A stretch of DNA of 15,555 nt from AC-32 sp035473395 (GTDB lineage: Bacteria; Actinomycetota; Thermoleophilia; Gaiellales; Gaiellaceae): contig DATIOF010000038.1 in assembly GCA_035473395.1 (NCBI GenBank), positions 1 through 15,555 of the forward strand, written 5' to 3'. Made by a program: the position numbers and the translations under genes. A model generated the notes under the pieces. The model ran no database searches, had not been told where the DNA came from, and saw nothing but the letters and a program-made list of their open reading frames with translations. This document shows, one piece after another, positions 5,991 to 11,962 of this stretch; position 1 is the stretch's first letter; each line of letters begins with the position of its first letter.

Positions 5991-7352
5991 TCAGTCCCGA
6001 AACGTGGGGGTGAGGCGCGAGCCCGCGTCGGAGAGCGCCTCGTCGATTCGGCGCTGTAGATCCTGGAGTCGTGCGTTCAGAACCGTCCGCTCGGCCTCCG
6101 CGTCCGCTGTCAGCGCCTGCACCTTCGAGCGCAGCTCCAGCTCGGCGTCGCTGACGCGGCGCTGGAGCTCGCCGACCAGCTCGTCGCGCTCGCGCTCGAG
6201 GCTCGAGCCGATCTCGGAGAGCCTGCGTTCGAGTCGCTGGCCGCCCGCGTCGGCGACGTGCGCGAGCCGCTCGGCCAGGACGCCCTGTGCCTCCTTGGCG
6301 AAGTGGTTGACGGCGCGGTCGAGCTCGCGGGAGAGCCGCTGTGCGGCGTCGTCGCGTGCCCGCCGGATCGCGTCGGCGAACTGCTTCGAGATGGCCTCGG
6401 AGAAGCTGTCGGAGGTCCGCTCGACGACGCGCTTCAGCTGGTCGAGCTGGCGGCGCTCGGTGTCGGAAAAGCCTGCCTGGATGCGCTGGATCGCCTCGGC
6501 CTCCTCGGCGGCGATGCGCTCGCGCAGCTCGCGCTCGCGCTGACGGAGCCGCTCGGCCACCTCGTGGAGCGCCCGGCGCCGCTCGCGCTCCTGCCCTTCC
6601 AGCTCTTCTTGCGAGGACTGCGAGAGCTCGTCCGCGGCCCGGGAGAACTGCGTCTCCAGCGCGCTCAGCCGTTCTCGCTGTGCCTCGCTCGCGGCGTCCA
6701 GACGCTCGGTGTCGAGCTCGAGCCGCGACTTGGCCTCGGCCATCAGCTGCTGCTGCCGCTGCGCCAGCGTCGCGAGCTGCGAGGTGAGGCCGCGCTCGGT
6801 TCGGTCGAGATCGGCGTTCAGCTCGGCGATCCGTTGGGCGACGCGCCGCTCGACGTTGGCGAGCGCTTCGCTCAAATCCGCGCCGGCCGCTCGCTCCTGC
6901 TCGGCGAGGGCGGCGCGCCGTGTCTCGCCGATCTTCCGCTCCTCGGCGACGAGCTTCGAGAGCGAGTCGGCCCGGGCGCGCGAGAGCGTGCGCTCGAGCT
7001 CGGCGGCGCGGGCCTCGACCTCGGTCGAGACGAGCGCGTCGAAGCGAGCCTCGGCGTCGGCGAGCCGTCGGTCGACCTGGGCGGCTCGAGCGACCAGTCG
7101 TCCGAGGAAGATCACGCCGAGCTGGAGCGCGGCGCACACGGTCAGCCCGCCCGCCGCCACGGCGACCTCTCTCGAGGGCTTCAGCGCGAACGAGATCCAG
7201 GCGACGGCCGCCGCTGCGCCGACAACCGCGGCGAGCGCAACCAATGTCCTTCGCGAAACGCGGCCGAAGACCGCCGCGACGCCCGAGGCGAAGACCACCA
7301 CGACCGCTCCGGCGAAGACGAGCTCGAGGATCTCCGCACGCACGGGCGGCAT
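5991..7352 (-). CDS. Membrane-anchored long coiled-coil protein
   Basis: A 453-residue protein with three predicted membrane helices at about residues 8-29, 37-57 and 63-86. A very long Glu/Arg/Ala/Leu-rich coiled coil then fills about residues 90-440 (for example RVAQRIAELNADLDRTERGL, RQRERELRERIAAEEAEA). There is no recognisable enzymatic domain. Such a layout suits a cytoplasmic-facing scaffold, tether or curvature-sensing protein; an SMC-like or RmuC-like role cannot be supported because no nuclease or ATPase motif is present. The ATG at 7352 is one base after the UbiA-like stop, so it belongs to that operon. The function is unknown, and the coiled coil will attract many false similarity hits. 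Confidence 0.82.
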   Translation of the reverse strand: MPPVRAEILELVFAGAVVVVFASGVAAVFGRVSRRTLVALAAVVGAAAAVAWISFALKPSREVAVAAGGLTVCAALQLGVIFLGRLVARAAQVDRRLADAEARFDALVSTEVEARAAELERTLSRARADSLSKLVAEERKIGETRRAALAEQERAAGADLSEALANVERRVAQRIAELNADLDRTERGLTSQLATLAQRQQQLMAEAKSRLELDTERLDAASEAQRERLSALETQFSRAADELSQSSQEELEGQERERRRALHEVAERLRQRERELRERIAAEEAEAIQRIQAGFSDTERRQLDQLKRVVERTSDSFSEAISKQFADAIRRARDDAAQRLSRELDRAVNHFAKEAQGVLAERLAHVADAGGQRLERRLSEIGSSLERERDELVGELQRRVSDAELELRSKVQALTADAEAERTVLNARLQDLQRRIDEALSDAGSRLTPTFRD

Positions 7353-7353
7353 G

Positions 7354-8082
7354 CTACGCCAGCCTGAACACCAGCAGTGCTGCCGCGAGAGCGACGTTCG
7401 CGGCCGCCAGCACCTTCAGCGCGCGCTCGGGCGCGGCCGTCAGCGTCTCGTGCGTGATCGGCTCGCGGCTGCCGTCGCGCAGCTCGATCGTCCCGCCCAC
7501 CGCCGCGACGCGGCGGCGAAGGTGCCGCACGGGCGTCGAGAGCACGCGCTGGGCGTAGCTCGTCAGCGTGGCGTACGCGGCCGCGAGCAGCGCTGTCCAG
7601 GTGATCGTCCCCGCGCAGACGAAGTAGCCCGTCAGCAGCGGGAAGGCGCCCCAGGCGAGCGCGAAGCCGGCACCGTTGTGGATCACCCCGCCGAACAGCT
7701 CGAGGTTGTAGACCGGCACGAGCGCGAGCCCGGTCGCCACGAAAACCAGCAGCCAGCCGTTGAAGGCGAGCGCGCCGGCAATCCCGATCCCGACCGCGAT
7801 CGCCAGCGGCACGATGGTCAGGCCGACGAGCACGCCCTCGGGAATCTTCGTCTGCAGCGGCCGGCCGTTCAGCTCGTCCAGGGCATGCGCCGAGATGCCG
7901 AGGCCGAGGAAGAACGCAAGCACCGCGGCCGCGAGCCTGCCCTGGTACAGGTGCGGCGCGAGGCAGGCGCCGATCACGACGTAGCTCAGGTGCCAGGCGG
8001 TATAGGGCGGGTGCAGCAGCGTGACGTAGTCGCGCCAGCCGCCCGGGGCGAGCGCGTAGAAGGCCGGCCTGGCCTCGGTCAC
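7354..8082 (-). CDS. UbiA-like polytopic membrane protein
   Basis: A 242-residue membrane protein with about seven hydrophobic segments. It resembles UbiA-superfamily prenyltransferases: an N-terminal region near TLLHPPYTAWHLSYVVIGAC, then a helix leading into SAHALDELNGRPL at the place of the first Asp-rich motif. Later comes VPVYNLELFGG, then GAGFALAWGAFPLLTGYFV. The classical NDxxDxxxD is replaced by a motif with Asp69, Glu70 and Asn72, and no clear second Asp motif is seen. It could therefore be a divergent or non-catalytic member. The C-terminal 60 residues are partly hydrophilic and end in another helix. The GTG at 8082 overlaps the UbiE-like gene by four bases (GTGA), which supports a shared pathway in prenyl-quinone or related lipid chemistry. 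Confidence 0.62.
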   Translation of the reverse strand: MTEARPAFYALAPGGWRDYVTLLHPPYTAWHLSYVVIGACLAPHLYQGRLAAAVLAFFLGLGISAHALDELNGRPLQTKIPEGVLVGLTIVPLAIAVGIGIAGALAFNGWLLVFVATGLALVPVYNLELFGGVIHNGAGFALAWGAFPLLTGYFVCAGTITWTALLAAAYATLTSYAQRVLSTPVRHLRRRVAAVGGTIELRDGSREPITHETLTAAPERALKVLAAANVALAAALLVFRLA

Positions 8083-8777
8083 GCCCGTCGACCCCAGAGG
8101 ACGGTGCAGCCGCCGAGGCTGAGGCGGCGTGCCTGCACGTCCTCGAAGCCGGACTCACGCAGCGTGGTGAGCAGCCGAGGCACCGGCCAGCGCTCGTCGA
8201 AGTCGCGGATGCTGCCGCCCAGGAAGCGCCCGACCTCGTGCCAGCCCGGCGAGATCGAGCGGCCGGCGAGGGGCAGGCCGACATCGACCCAGAGATCCCA
8301 CGCGGTGCGCGCGACCGGGCTCGGCGGGACGCCGAAGTCGAGCAGCGCGGCGGTCGCGCCGGGCCGTAACACGCGCGCGAGCTCGCGCAGGCCGGCGGGG
8401 AGGTCGTTCAGGTAGCGCAGCAGGTAGGCCGCGGTCAGCCCGTCGAACGACGCGTCGTCGAAGGGCAGCTGCTCGGCGGAAGCCTCGACGAGTCTCAGGC
8501 GCTCTCCGACCCGCCGCCGCGCCTCGGCCAGCATTTCGGGGCTCTGGTCGACGCCGACCACCGAGCAGCCCTTCTGATCGACGAGCTCGAGCGCGACAGC
8601 CCCGGTTCCGCAGGCGACGTCGAGCACGGTGTCGTCAGGGCCGACCGGCAGACGCGAGACGAGGAACCGCCGCCAGCGCGGATCCTGGCCGAACGAGAGC
8701 ACGTTCGCGTAGCGGTCGTAGGTCGGCCCGAGTGGGGCGAAGAGGCCACGGGCGAGCTCCGTGCGAGTGCCGGGCAC
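8079..8777 (-). CDS. UbiE/MenG-like SAM-dependent methyltransferase
   Basis: A 232-residue class I methyltransferase. The N-terminus (FAPLGPTYDRYANVLSFG, then QDPRWRRFLV) follows the UbiE/COQ5 pattern. The SAM-binding motif I is VLDVACGTGAVALEL at about residues 51-65, followed by VVGVDQSPEMLAEARRR and AEQLPFDDASFD. The C-terminal part keeps the family order: RELARVLRPG, SISPGW, GGSIRDF and an ending near SLGGCTVLWG. The likely reaction is C-methylation of a quinone-type ring, for example demethylmenaquinone, but a paralogue with another substrate is possible. The GTG at 8777 has no Shine-Dalgarno and sits 6 bases after TAGACT. It is divergent from the gene at 8800 by only 22 bases and coupled to the UbiA-like gene downstream. 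Confidence 0.85.
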   Translation of the reverse strand: MPGTRTELARGLFAPLGPTYDRYANVLSFGQDPRWRRFLVSRLPVGPDDTVLDVACGTGAVALELVDQKGCSVVGVDQSPEMLAEARRRVGERLRLVEASAEQLPFDDASFDGLTAAYLLRYLNDLPAGLRELARVLRPGATAALLDFGVPPSPVARTAWDLWVDVGLPLAGRSISPGWHEVGRFLGGSIRDFDERWPVPRLLTTLRESGFEDVQARRLSLGGCTVLWGRRA

Positions 8778-8789
8778 GCGCCGAGTCTA
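8778..8789 (-). promoter_or_regulatory. Leaderless -10 element for the UbiE-like gene
   Basis: TAGACT (8789 to 8784) is followed by 6 bases and the GTG start at 8777. It overlaps by two base pairs the -10 of the divergent gene at 8800. Confidence 0.55.
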
Positions 8790-8799
8790 AGCTCGCCGT
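8788..8799 (+). promoter_or_regulatory. Leaderless -10 element for the gene at 8800
   Basis: TAAGCT (8788-8793) is followed by 6 bases and the GTG start at 8800. It shares the central TA (8788-8789) with the opposing -10, so RNA polymerase probably cannot occupy both promoters at once. Confidence 0.55.
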
Positions 8800-9213
8800 G
8801 TGGGACTCGAACAGGACCTGAGGCGCATCGCCGAGCGAGCGGCCGTCTACGCCGAGGAGGGCGAAGACGTCGCGGGCATCGTCCCAACCGAGCCGGCGAG
8901 CGGGTTTCGGCTCTACGTGTGCGCCTACGGAAGCGAGGACTCGACGAGCTGGCTCGTGCTCGACGCGACCGGCGTTCCGGTCGCGGACCGGGAGCTCGTC
9001 CGCGACGCGGTCTCGATCGCCGCGCTCTGCGAGGTGGCGGAGGAGGCCTCCGGCGTCGAGCCCGACTCGGCGCGGGTGGCAAGCCCGGCCCTCCTCGACG
9101 AGCTCGGCGCGGACGCCGGCCCCGAGGTGGCCGAGGCGATCAAGGGTGCCGCCGGCACCGTCGAGGAGCTCCTCCGCGACGTCGAGCGCGGCTACAAGAG
9201 GCCGCTGAGCTAG
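8800..9213 (+). CDS. 137-aa hypothetical protein
   Basis: A soluble, acidic protein that I do not recognise. The N-terminal half is a predicted alpha/beta region: MGLEQDLRRIAERAAVYAEE, then GFRLYVCAYGSED and SWLVLDATGVPVADRELVRD. Next come helices around SIAALCEVAEEASGVEP and a C-terminal EVAEAIKGAAGTVEELLRD. No catalytic motif, membrane helix or signal peptide is visible. The helical C-terminal half might mediate protein contacts. The GTG start at 8800 appears leaderless. Its TAG stop forms the first half of the -10 of the next gene, which starts 9 bases later, so the two may be linked in function. It is divergent from the UbiE-like methyltransferase. Confidence 0.78.
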   Translation: MGLEQDLRRIAERAAVYAEEGEDVAGIVPTEPASGFRLYVCAYGSEDSTSWLVLDATGVPVADRELVRDAVSIAALCEVAEEASGVEPDSARVASPALLDELGADAGPEVAEAIKGAAGTVEELLRDVERGYKRPLS

Positions 9214-9222
9214 GCTGGCCGC
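9211..9222 (+). promoter_or_regulatory. Leaderless -10 element for the gene at 9223
   Basis: TAGGCT (9211-9216) is followed by 6 bases and the ATG at 9223. Its first three bases are the stop codon of the gene at 8800. There is no Shine-Dalgarno before this ATG. Confidence 0.5.
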
Positions 9223-9513
9223 ATGGAAGGATTCCCGTTCGGCGGCGATCCCGAAGACCTGATGCGGAGCCTGCGCGAGTTCGCGGAGCAGCAGGCCGAG
9301 AGCGTCCAGGAGGCCCAGCGCGAGCAGTTCGCGACGCTGACACTGAACACCGCGGTCGAGCTGACCTCCGCCGCGTTGCAGCAGGTTCAGGCCAGCGGCA
9401 GCGCCGAGGAGCAGTCCGCCGCTCTGCGTGACGCAATGCGCGTGCTCTTCCCTGAAGCCGTCGCGCTGGTCAGTGCCGCGCGACAGGGATTCATGCGCGA
9501 AGGGCAAGGCTGA
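9223..9513 (+). CDS. 96-aa hypothetical protein, helical
   Basis: A small soluble protein that I do not recognise. It starts MEGFPFGGDPEDLMRSLREF and is otherwise a run of amphipathic helix rich in Glu, Gln and Ala (EQQAESVQEAQREQFATLTL, SAALQQVQASGSAEEQSAAL), ending SAARQGFMREGQG. The Gln-rich helices suggest oligomerisation; the N-terminal GGDPEDLMRSL resembles the opening of small DNA-binding or phasin-like proteins, but I would not name it. Its last ten coding residues before the tail (SAARQGFMRE) are encoded a second time at 9582-9611, outside the gene, past a hairpin element. The start is set by a leaderless -10. Confidence 0.75.
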   Translation: MEGFPFGGDPEDLMRSLREFAEQQAESVQEAQREQFATLTLNTAVELTSAALQQVQASGSAEEQSAALRDAMRVLFPEAVALVSAARQGFMREGQG

Positions 9514-9616
9514 GCGGCGTTAGACGGCTGCGGCGGCAGAGCCGCCACAGCCTCTAGGCGGCATCGCAAGCGACGCCTCAGTCAGCAGCGCGGCAGGGCT
9601 TCATGCGCGAGACCTG
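9469..9616 (+). repeat. Imperfect direct repeat flanking hairpins (gene-end duplication)
   Basis: The 23 bases at 9478-9500 recur at 9588-9610 with two mismatches. In the matching frame both copies encode SAARQGFMRE followed within a few codons by a stop: the first is the real end of the gene at 9223, the second is an orphan. Between them lie two hairpins: 9526-9552 (GGCTG and GGCGGC arms, one mismatch, 3-base loop) and 9556-9578 (AGGCG/CGCCT with an inner TCGC/GCGA). The unit looks like an insertion or slippage event bringing in a GC-rich palindromic element, possibly a dispersed repeat, which may now also terminate transcription. Confidence 0.65.
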
Positions 9617-9773
9617 AGCCCGGCTCCGAAGCGAGCCGGCGACCGGCCCCGATCAGCCAGCGGCCGAGCGTCAGGCGAACGCGTCGGCGCGGCTCCGAGA
9701 CCGGGGACCAGTCGCTGCTCAGTCGAGCCACCCGTTCGCGGGCGGCGTCTGCGTGGATCTCGTGCTCGATCAT
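9582..9773 (-). CDS. 63-aa basic hypothetical protein divergent from marR
   Basis: A small Arg-rich protein that I cannot name. It begins MIEHEIHADAARERVARLSS and has a basic middle (PRRRVRLTLGRWLIGAGRRL). The start is well supported: ATG at 9773 with AAAGGAG 8 bases upstream. The opening MIEHEIH and a short amphipathic RLTLGRWLIGAGRRL segment resemble small unnamed actinobacterial proteins that I recall, in which such a basic helix may lie on the membrane or nucleic acid. The stop codon falls inside the second copy of the duplicated gene-end repeat, so the C-terminus may have been altered by that event. It is probably controlled by the divergent MarR regulator through the shared palindrome at 9836. 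Confidence 0.68.
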   Translation of the reverse strand: MIEHEIHADAARERVARLSSDWSPVSEPRRRVRLTLGRWLIGAGRRLASEPGSGLAHEALPRC

Positions 9774-9798
9774 CCGGGTGGCTCCTTTCGAGCTAAAG

Positions 9799-9815
9799 TA
9801 TCTCGATCTCGAAAC
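9799..9815. promoter_or_regulatory. Degenerate second MarR-type site
   Basis: Bases 9799-9815 match the perfect operator region at 9834-9850 at 11 of 17 positions (shared TATCT, GA and TC blocks), 35 bp away. The site would cover the start region of the minus-strand transcript. This is weak evidence, and it could be a chance match in an AT-richer stretch. Confidence 0.3.
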
Positions 9816-9818
9816 AGA

Positions 9819-9847
9819 ACGTTACACTTCAAATATCTTGACGTCAA
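9819..9847 (-). promoter_or_regulatory. Promoter for the 63-aa gene
   Basis: On the minus strand TTGACG (9847 to 9842) and TAACGT (9824 to 9819) are separated by exactly 17 bases. Transcription would begin near 9812, giving a leader of about 40 bases that contains the AAAGGAG site. The -35 lies in the palindrome shared with the marR promoter. Confidence 0.5.
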
Positions 9848-9849
9848 GA
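9836..9849. promoter_or_regulatory. Palindromic MarR-type operator
   Basis: TCTTGACGTCAAGA is a perfect 14-bp palindrome centred between the divergent 63-aa and marR genes. Its size and TTGA/TCAA arms fit the sites usually bound by MarR dimers. It contains TTGACG on both strands, so one bound dimer would block both -35 elements and give autoregulation. Confidence 0.62.
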
Positions 9850-9872
9850 CTTCTTTCGATCAGAATCCGCCC
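9838..9872 (+). promoter_or_regulatory. marR promoter, leaderless
   Basis: TTGACG (9838-9843), 17 bases, then CAGAAT (9861-9866), then 6 bases to the GTG at 9873. The spacing is ideal for the main sigma factor. This is one of the few promoters here with a recognisable -35. Confidence 0.6.
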
Positions 9873-10385
9873 GTGAGCGACGAGCGCGACCACGTCGACC
9901 GTTGGCTCGAGGAGACTCAGCTCCCGGGCGCCGTCGATCTCGAGGTCGAGGGCATCGTCGACCGGATCAACGGGCTGCGGCGGCGGTTCAGCCGCATGCT
10001 CGACGAGACGCTGTCGGACTTCGGCCTCACCGACGGCGAGTGGAAGGCGCTCGGTCACCTGCAGCTCGCAGGGCCGCCGCACCGCAAGCCTGTCGGGCAG
10101 CTGGCCAAGCGGGCCGACCTCTCGAGCGGCGCGATGACGAACCGGCTCGACCGGCTCGAGCAGGCGGGCCTCGTCCGGCGCCTGCCCGACCCCGACGATC
10201 GCCGGGGCGTCCTGGTCGAGCTCACCGACGCGGGCCGCACCGCCTGGGAGCAGTCGGTCAGCGCGCAGGCAGAGAAGGAATCGCTGGTGGCGGCGGCGCT
10301 CAGCGCGAAGGAGAAGCAGGAGCTGAACGCGCTCCTGCGCCGCCTGATGCGCGAGTTCGAGCGGCGCGAGCAGAAACCGTCCTAG
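9873..10385 (+). CDS. MarR-family transcriptional regulator
   Basis: A 170-residue winged helix-turn-helix regulator. From the GTG at 9873 it reads MSDERDHVDRWLEETQLPGA, then a dimerisation helix (IVDRINGLRRRFSRMLDETL). The DNA-binding domain follows: LTDGEWKALGHLQLAG, PVGQLAKRADLSSGAMTNRLDRL and the wing DPDDRRGVLVELTDAG. C-terminal helices complete the dimer interface. The frame extends upstream, but that stretch is AT-rich and contains the promoter and operator, so the GTG is preferred. MarR proteins usually repress their own and a neighbouring gene and respond to small aromatic ligands or oxidants. The palindrome at 9836 fits this, with the divergent 63-aa gene as a target. Proline dehydrogenase follows after 10 bases. 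Confidence 0.92.
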   Translation: MSDERDHVDRWLEETQLPGAVDLEVEGIVDRINGLRRRFSRMLDETLSDFGLTDGEWKALGHLQLAGPPHRKPVGQLAKRADLSSGAMTNRLDRLEQAGLVRRLPDPDDRRGVLVELTDAGRTAWEQSVSAQAEKESLVAAALSAKEKQELNALLRRLMREFERREQKPS

Positions 10386-10395
10386 ACTCGGGCCC
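10383..10395 (+). promoter_or_regulatory. Leaderless -10 element for proline dehydrogenase
   Basis: TAGACT (10383-10388) is followed by 7 bases and the GTG at 10396. TAG is also the stop codon of the MarR gene. The hexamer is identical to the one before the UbiE-like gene. Confidence 0.48.
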
Positions 10396-11322
10396 GTGAG
10401 CCTGGTCGACGCTGCGATCGTTCGTCTGCTTCCGGCCGTGCCCAGGCCGGTCGTGCGCAAGATCTCCGGGCGCTACATCGCCGGAGAGGAGCTCGACGAC
10501 GCGCTGCGGCTCGTGCGCCGCCTGAACGACGAGGGGAAGCTGGCGACGATCGACGTGCTCGGCGAAGAGATCGCCGAGCCGGACGAGGCGCGCGCGATCG
10601 CCGCGGCGTACCGGGAGGCATTCGAGGCGATCGAGCGCGGTCGGCTCGACTCGAACGTCAGCGTCAAGCCGACCGCGCTCGGCCTGAACCTGGGCTACGA
10701 CCTCTTCCGCTCGAATCTGCAGGAGGTCGTGAGCGACGCCGCACACCGCGGGAACTTCGTCCGGATCGACATGGAGGATTCGTCGACAACCGACGACACG
10801 CTGCGGGCGTACCGCGAGCTGCGCGACACCGGGTTCGAGCACGTCGGGATCGTCCTCCAGGCACGGCTGAAGCGAACGCTGCCCGACCTGGCCGAGCTCG
10901 CCGATCTGCGGCCGAACGTGCGCCTGTGCAAGGGCATCTACCTCGAGCCGGCCGAGATCGCCTACCGCGACTTCGACTCGATCCGCGCCAGCTTCGTGCA
11001 GACGCTCGAGGAGCTGCTCGGGCTGGGCTGCTACGTCGGGATCGCCACGCACGACGAGTGGCTGCTCGAGCAAGGGCAGCGGCTCGTCGCCGCCCGCGGG
11101 CTCGGTCGCGAGGAGTACGAGTTCCAGATGCTGCTCGGGGTGCGGCCCGCGCTTGGCGACGACCTCGTCCGCGGCGGCCATCGCCTGCGGATCTACACGC
11201 CGTTCGGCCGCCACTGGTACGCGTACTCGCTGCGGCGCCTGCAGGAGAACCCGAAGCTCGCCGGCTACATCGCCGCAGACACGGTCGGGCGATTGCTCCC
11301 CGGTCGCAACGGCGGGTCCTGA
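10396..11322 (+). CDS. Proline dehydrogenase (monofunctional)
   Basis: A 308-residue FAD-dependent proline dehydrogenase that oxidises L-proline to delta-1-pyrroline-5-carboxylate and passes electrons to the respiratory chain. The single-domain barrel has the family landmarks in order: NVSVKPTALGL (87-97, substrate Lys91), VRIDMEDSS (122-130), GIVLQARLKRT (151-161), RLCKGIYLEP (176-185), GIATHD (215-220), EFQMLLGVRP (242-251) and the C-terminal YSLRRLQENPKLAGYI with the paired Arg that bind the proline carboxylate. Its length matches monofunctional bacterial enzymes; no P5C dehydrogenase domain is fused and none lies in the window. It starts 10 bases after the MarR gene and has its own putative leaderless -10. 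Convergent with the methyltransferase gene, the two stops being 7 bases apart. Confidence 0.95.
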   Translation: MSLVDAAIVRLLPAVPRPVVRKISGRYIAGEELDDALRLVRRLNDEGKLATIDVLGEEIAEPDEARAIAAAYREAFEAIERGRLDSNVSVKPTALGLNLGYDLFRSNLQEVVSDAAHRGNFVRIDMEDSSTTDDTLRAYRELRDTGFEHVGIVLQARLKRTLPDLAELADLRPNVRLCKGIYLEPAEIAYRDFDSIRASFVQTLEELLGLGCYVGIATHDEWLLEQGQRLVAARGLGREEYEFQMLLGVRPALGDDLVRGGHRLRIYTPFGRHWYAYSLRRLQENPKLAGYIAADTVGRLLPGRNGGS

Positions 11323-11334
11323 GCCGGGCTCAGG
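11318..11334. terminator. Palindrome spanning two convergent stop codons
   Basis: CCTGAGCC and GGCTCAGG form a perfect inverted repeat around one central G. It contains the stop of proline dehydrogenase on the plus strand and the stop of the methyltransferase on the minus strand. As RNA the stem would be only about 6 bp with no T tract, so a terminator role is weak. Confidence 0.3.
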
Positions 11335-11962
11335 GCTTCCGGGCGACCACGATCAGGTCGCCGGGGACGCGCACCTCGCGGCGGCCCCAGCGGTTCGGGT
11401 CGGGGAGCTCCTCGAGCCGCTCGAGCGCGAGCCCGGCGCCGCCCAGCGCGTGGATCAGCCGCCCGAGCGGCCAGGTCTCGAAGTAGCTCTCGTGCCAGTG
11501 CAGCATCTGGTCGAGGCACGCGGCGACTGGGTGCTCGTCGTAGAGGAAGAGGATCCCGCCCTTCTTCAGGGCCGACGCGATCCCGTCCGCCCACGCGGCG
11601 AGGTCCTGGATCTCGGCCAGCGCGCCCCACGACTGGTAGACGACGTCGAAGCGCTTTCGCCGCAGTTCCACCGGCAGCGCCTCGGGCGAGGCGGTGACGA
11701 GCGCCGCGTCGGGCAGGCGCTTGCGCGCCGCCTTCACCGTCTCCTCGGACGAGTCCACCCCGGTGACGAGCGCGCCGAGGCTCATCAGCGCCGCCGTCTC
11801 GCGGCCCGCTCCGCAGGCGAGGTGCAGCACGTGCCGGCCGCCGATGTCCGGCAGCCGCTCGCGCACCGGCTTCGGCAGCGTGCGGCTGCCGCGCGTCGAC
11901 GAGCGGCGGATCCGCTTGTGCGCCTCCTCCCAGGCGCGCAGGTTCGAGTCGGTCGGTTCCAT
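11330..11962 (-). CDS. Class I SAM-dependent methyltransferase
   Basis: A 210-residue soluble methyltransferase. An N-terminal helical region (MEPTDSNLRAWEEAHKRIRR) precedes the Rossmann core with motif I VLHLACGAGRETAALMSLG (about 45-63), acidic loop GVDSSEETVKAAR, EALPVELRRKRFDVVYQSWG, and a strand near KKGGILFLYDEHPVA. A substrate-lid region (MLHWHESYFETWPLGRLIHAL) follows, then a C-terminal strand region ending VPGDLIVVARKP. The substrate cannot be told from sequence; proteins of this shape modify small molecules. The ATG at 11962 overlaps the fabL stop by one base (TGATG), so it is translated with fabL and the 92-aa protein. An open frame extends upstream through fabL, but it is out of frame with real genes there and is not part of this protein. 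Confidence 0.87.
   Translation of the reverse strand: MEPTDSNLRAWEEAHKRIRRSSTRGSRTLPKPVRERLPDIGGRHVLHLACGAGRETAALMSLGALVTGVDSSEETVKAARKRLPDAALVTASPEALPVELRRKRFDVVYQSWGALAEIQDLAAWADGIASALKKGGILFLYDEHPVAACLDQMLHWHESYFETWPLGRLIHALGGAGLALERLEELPDPNRWGRREVRVPGDLIVVARKP

Noticed and set aside
5731..7137. Long minus-strand frame across the coiled-coil gene
   Set aside because: The first two thirds are an Arg/Ala-rich shadow of the coiled-coil gene in another frame; only the last 64 residues from 5925 look real.
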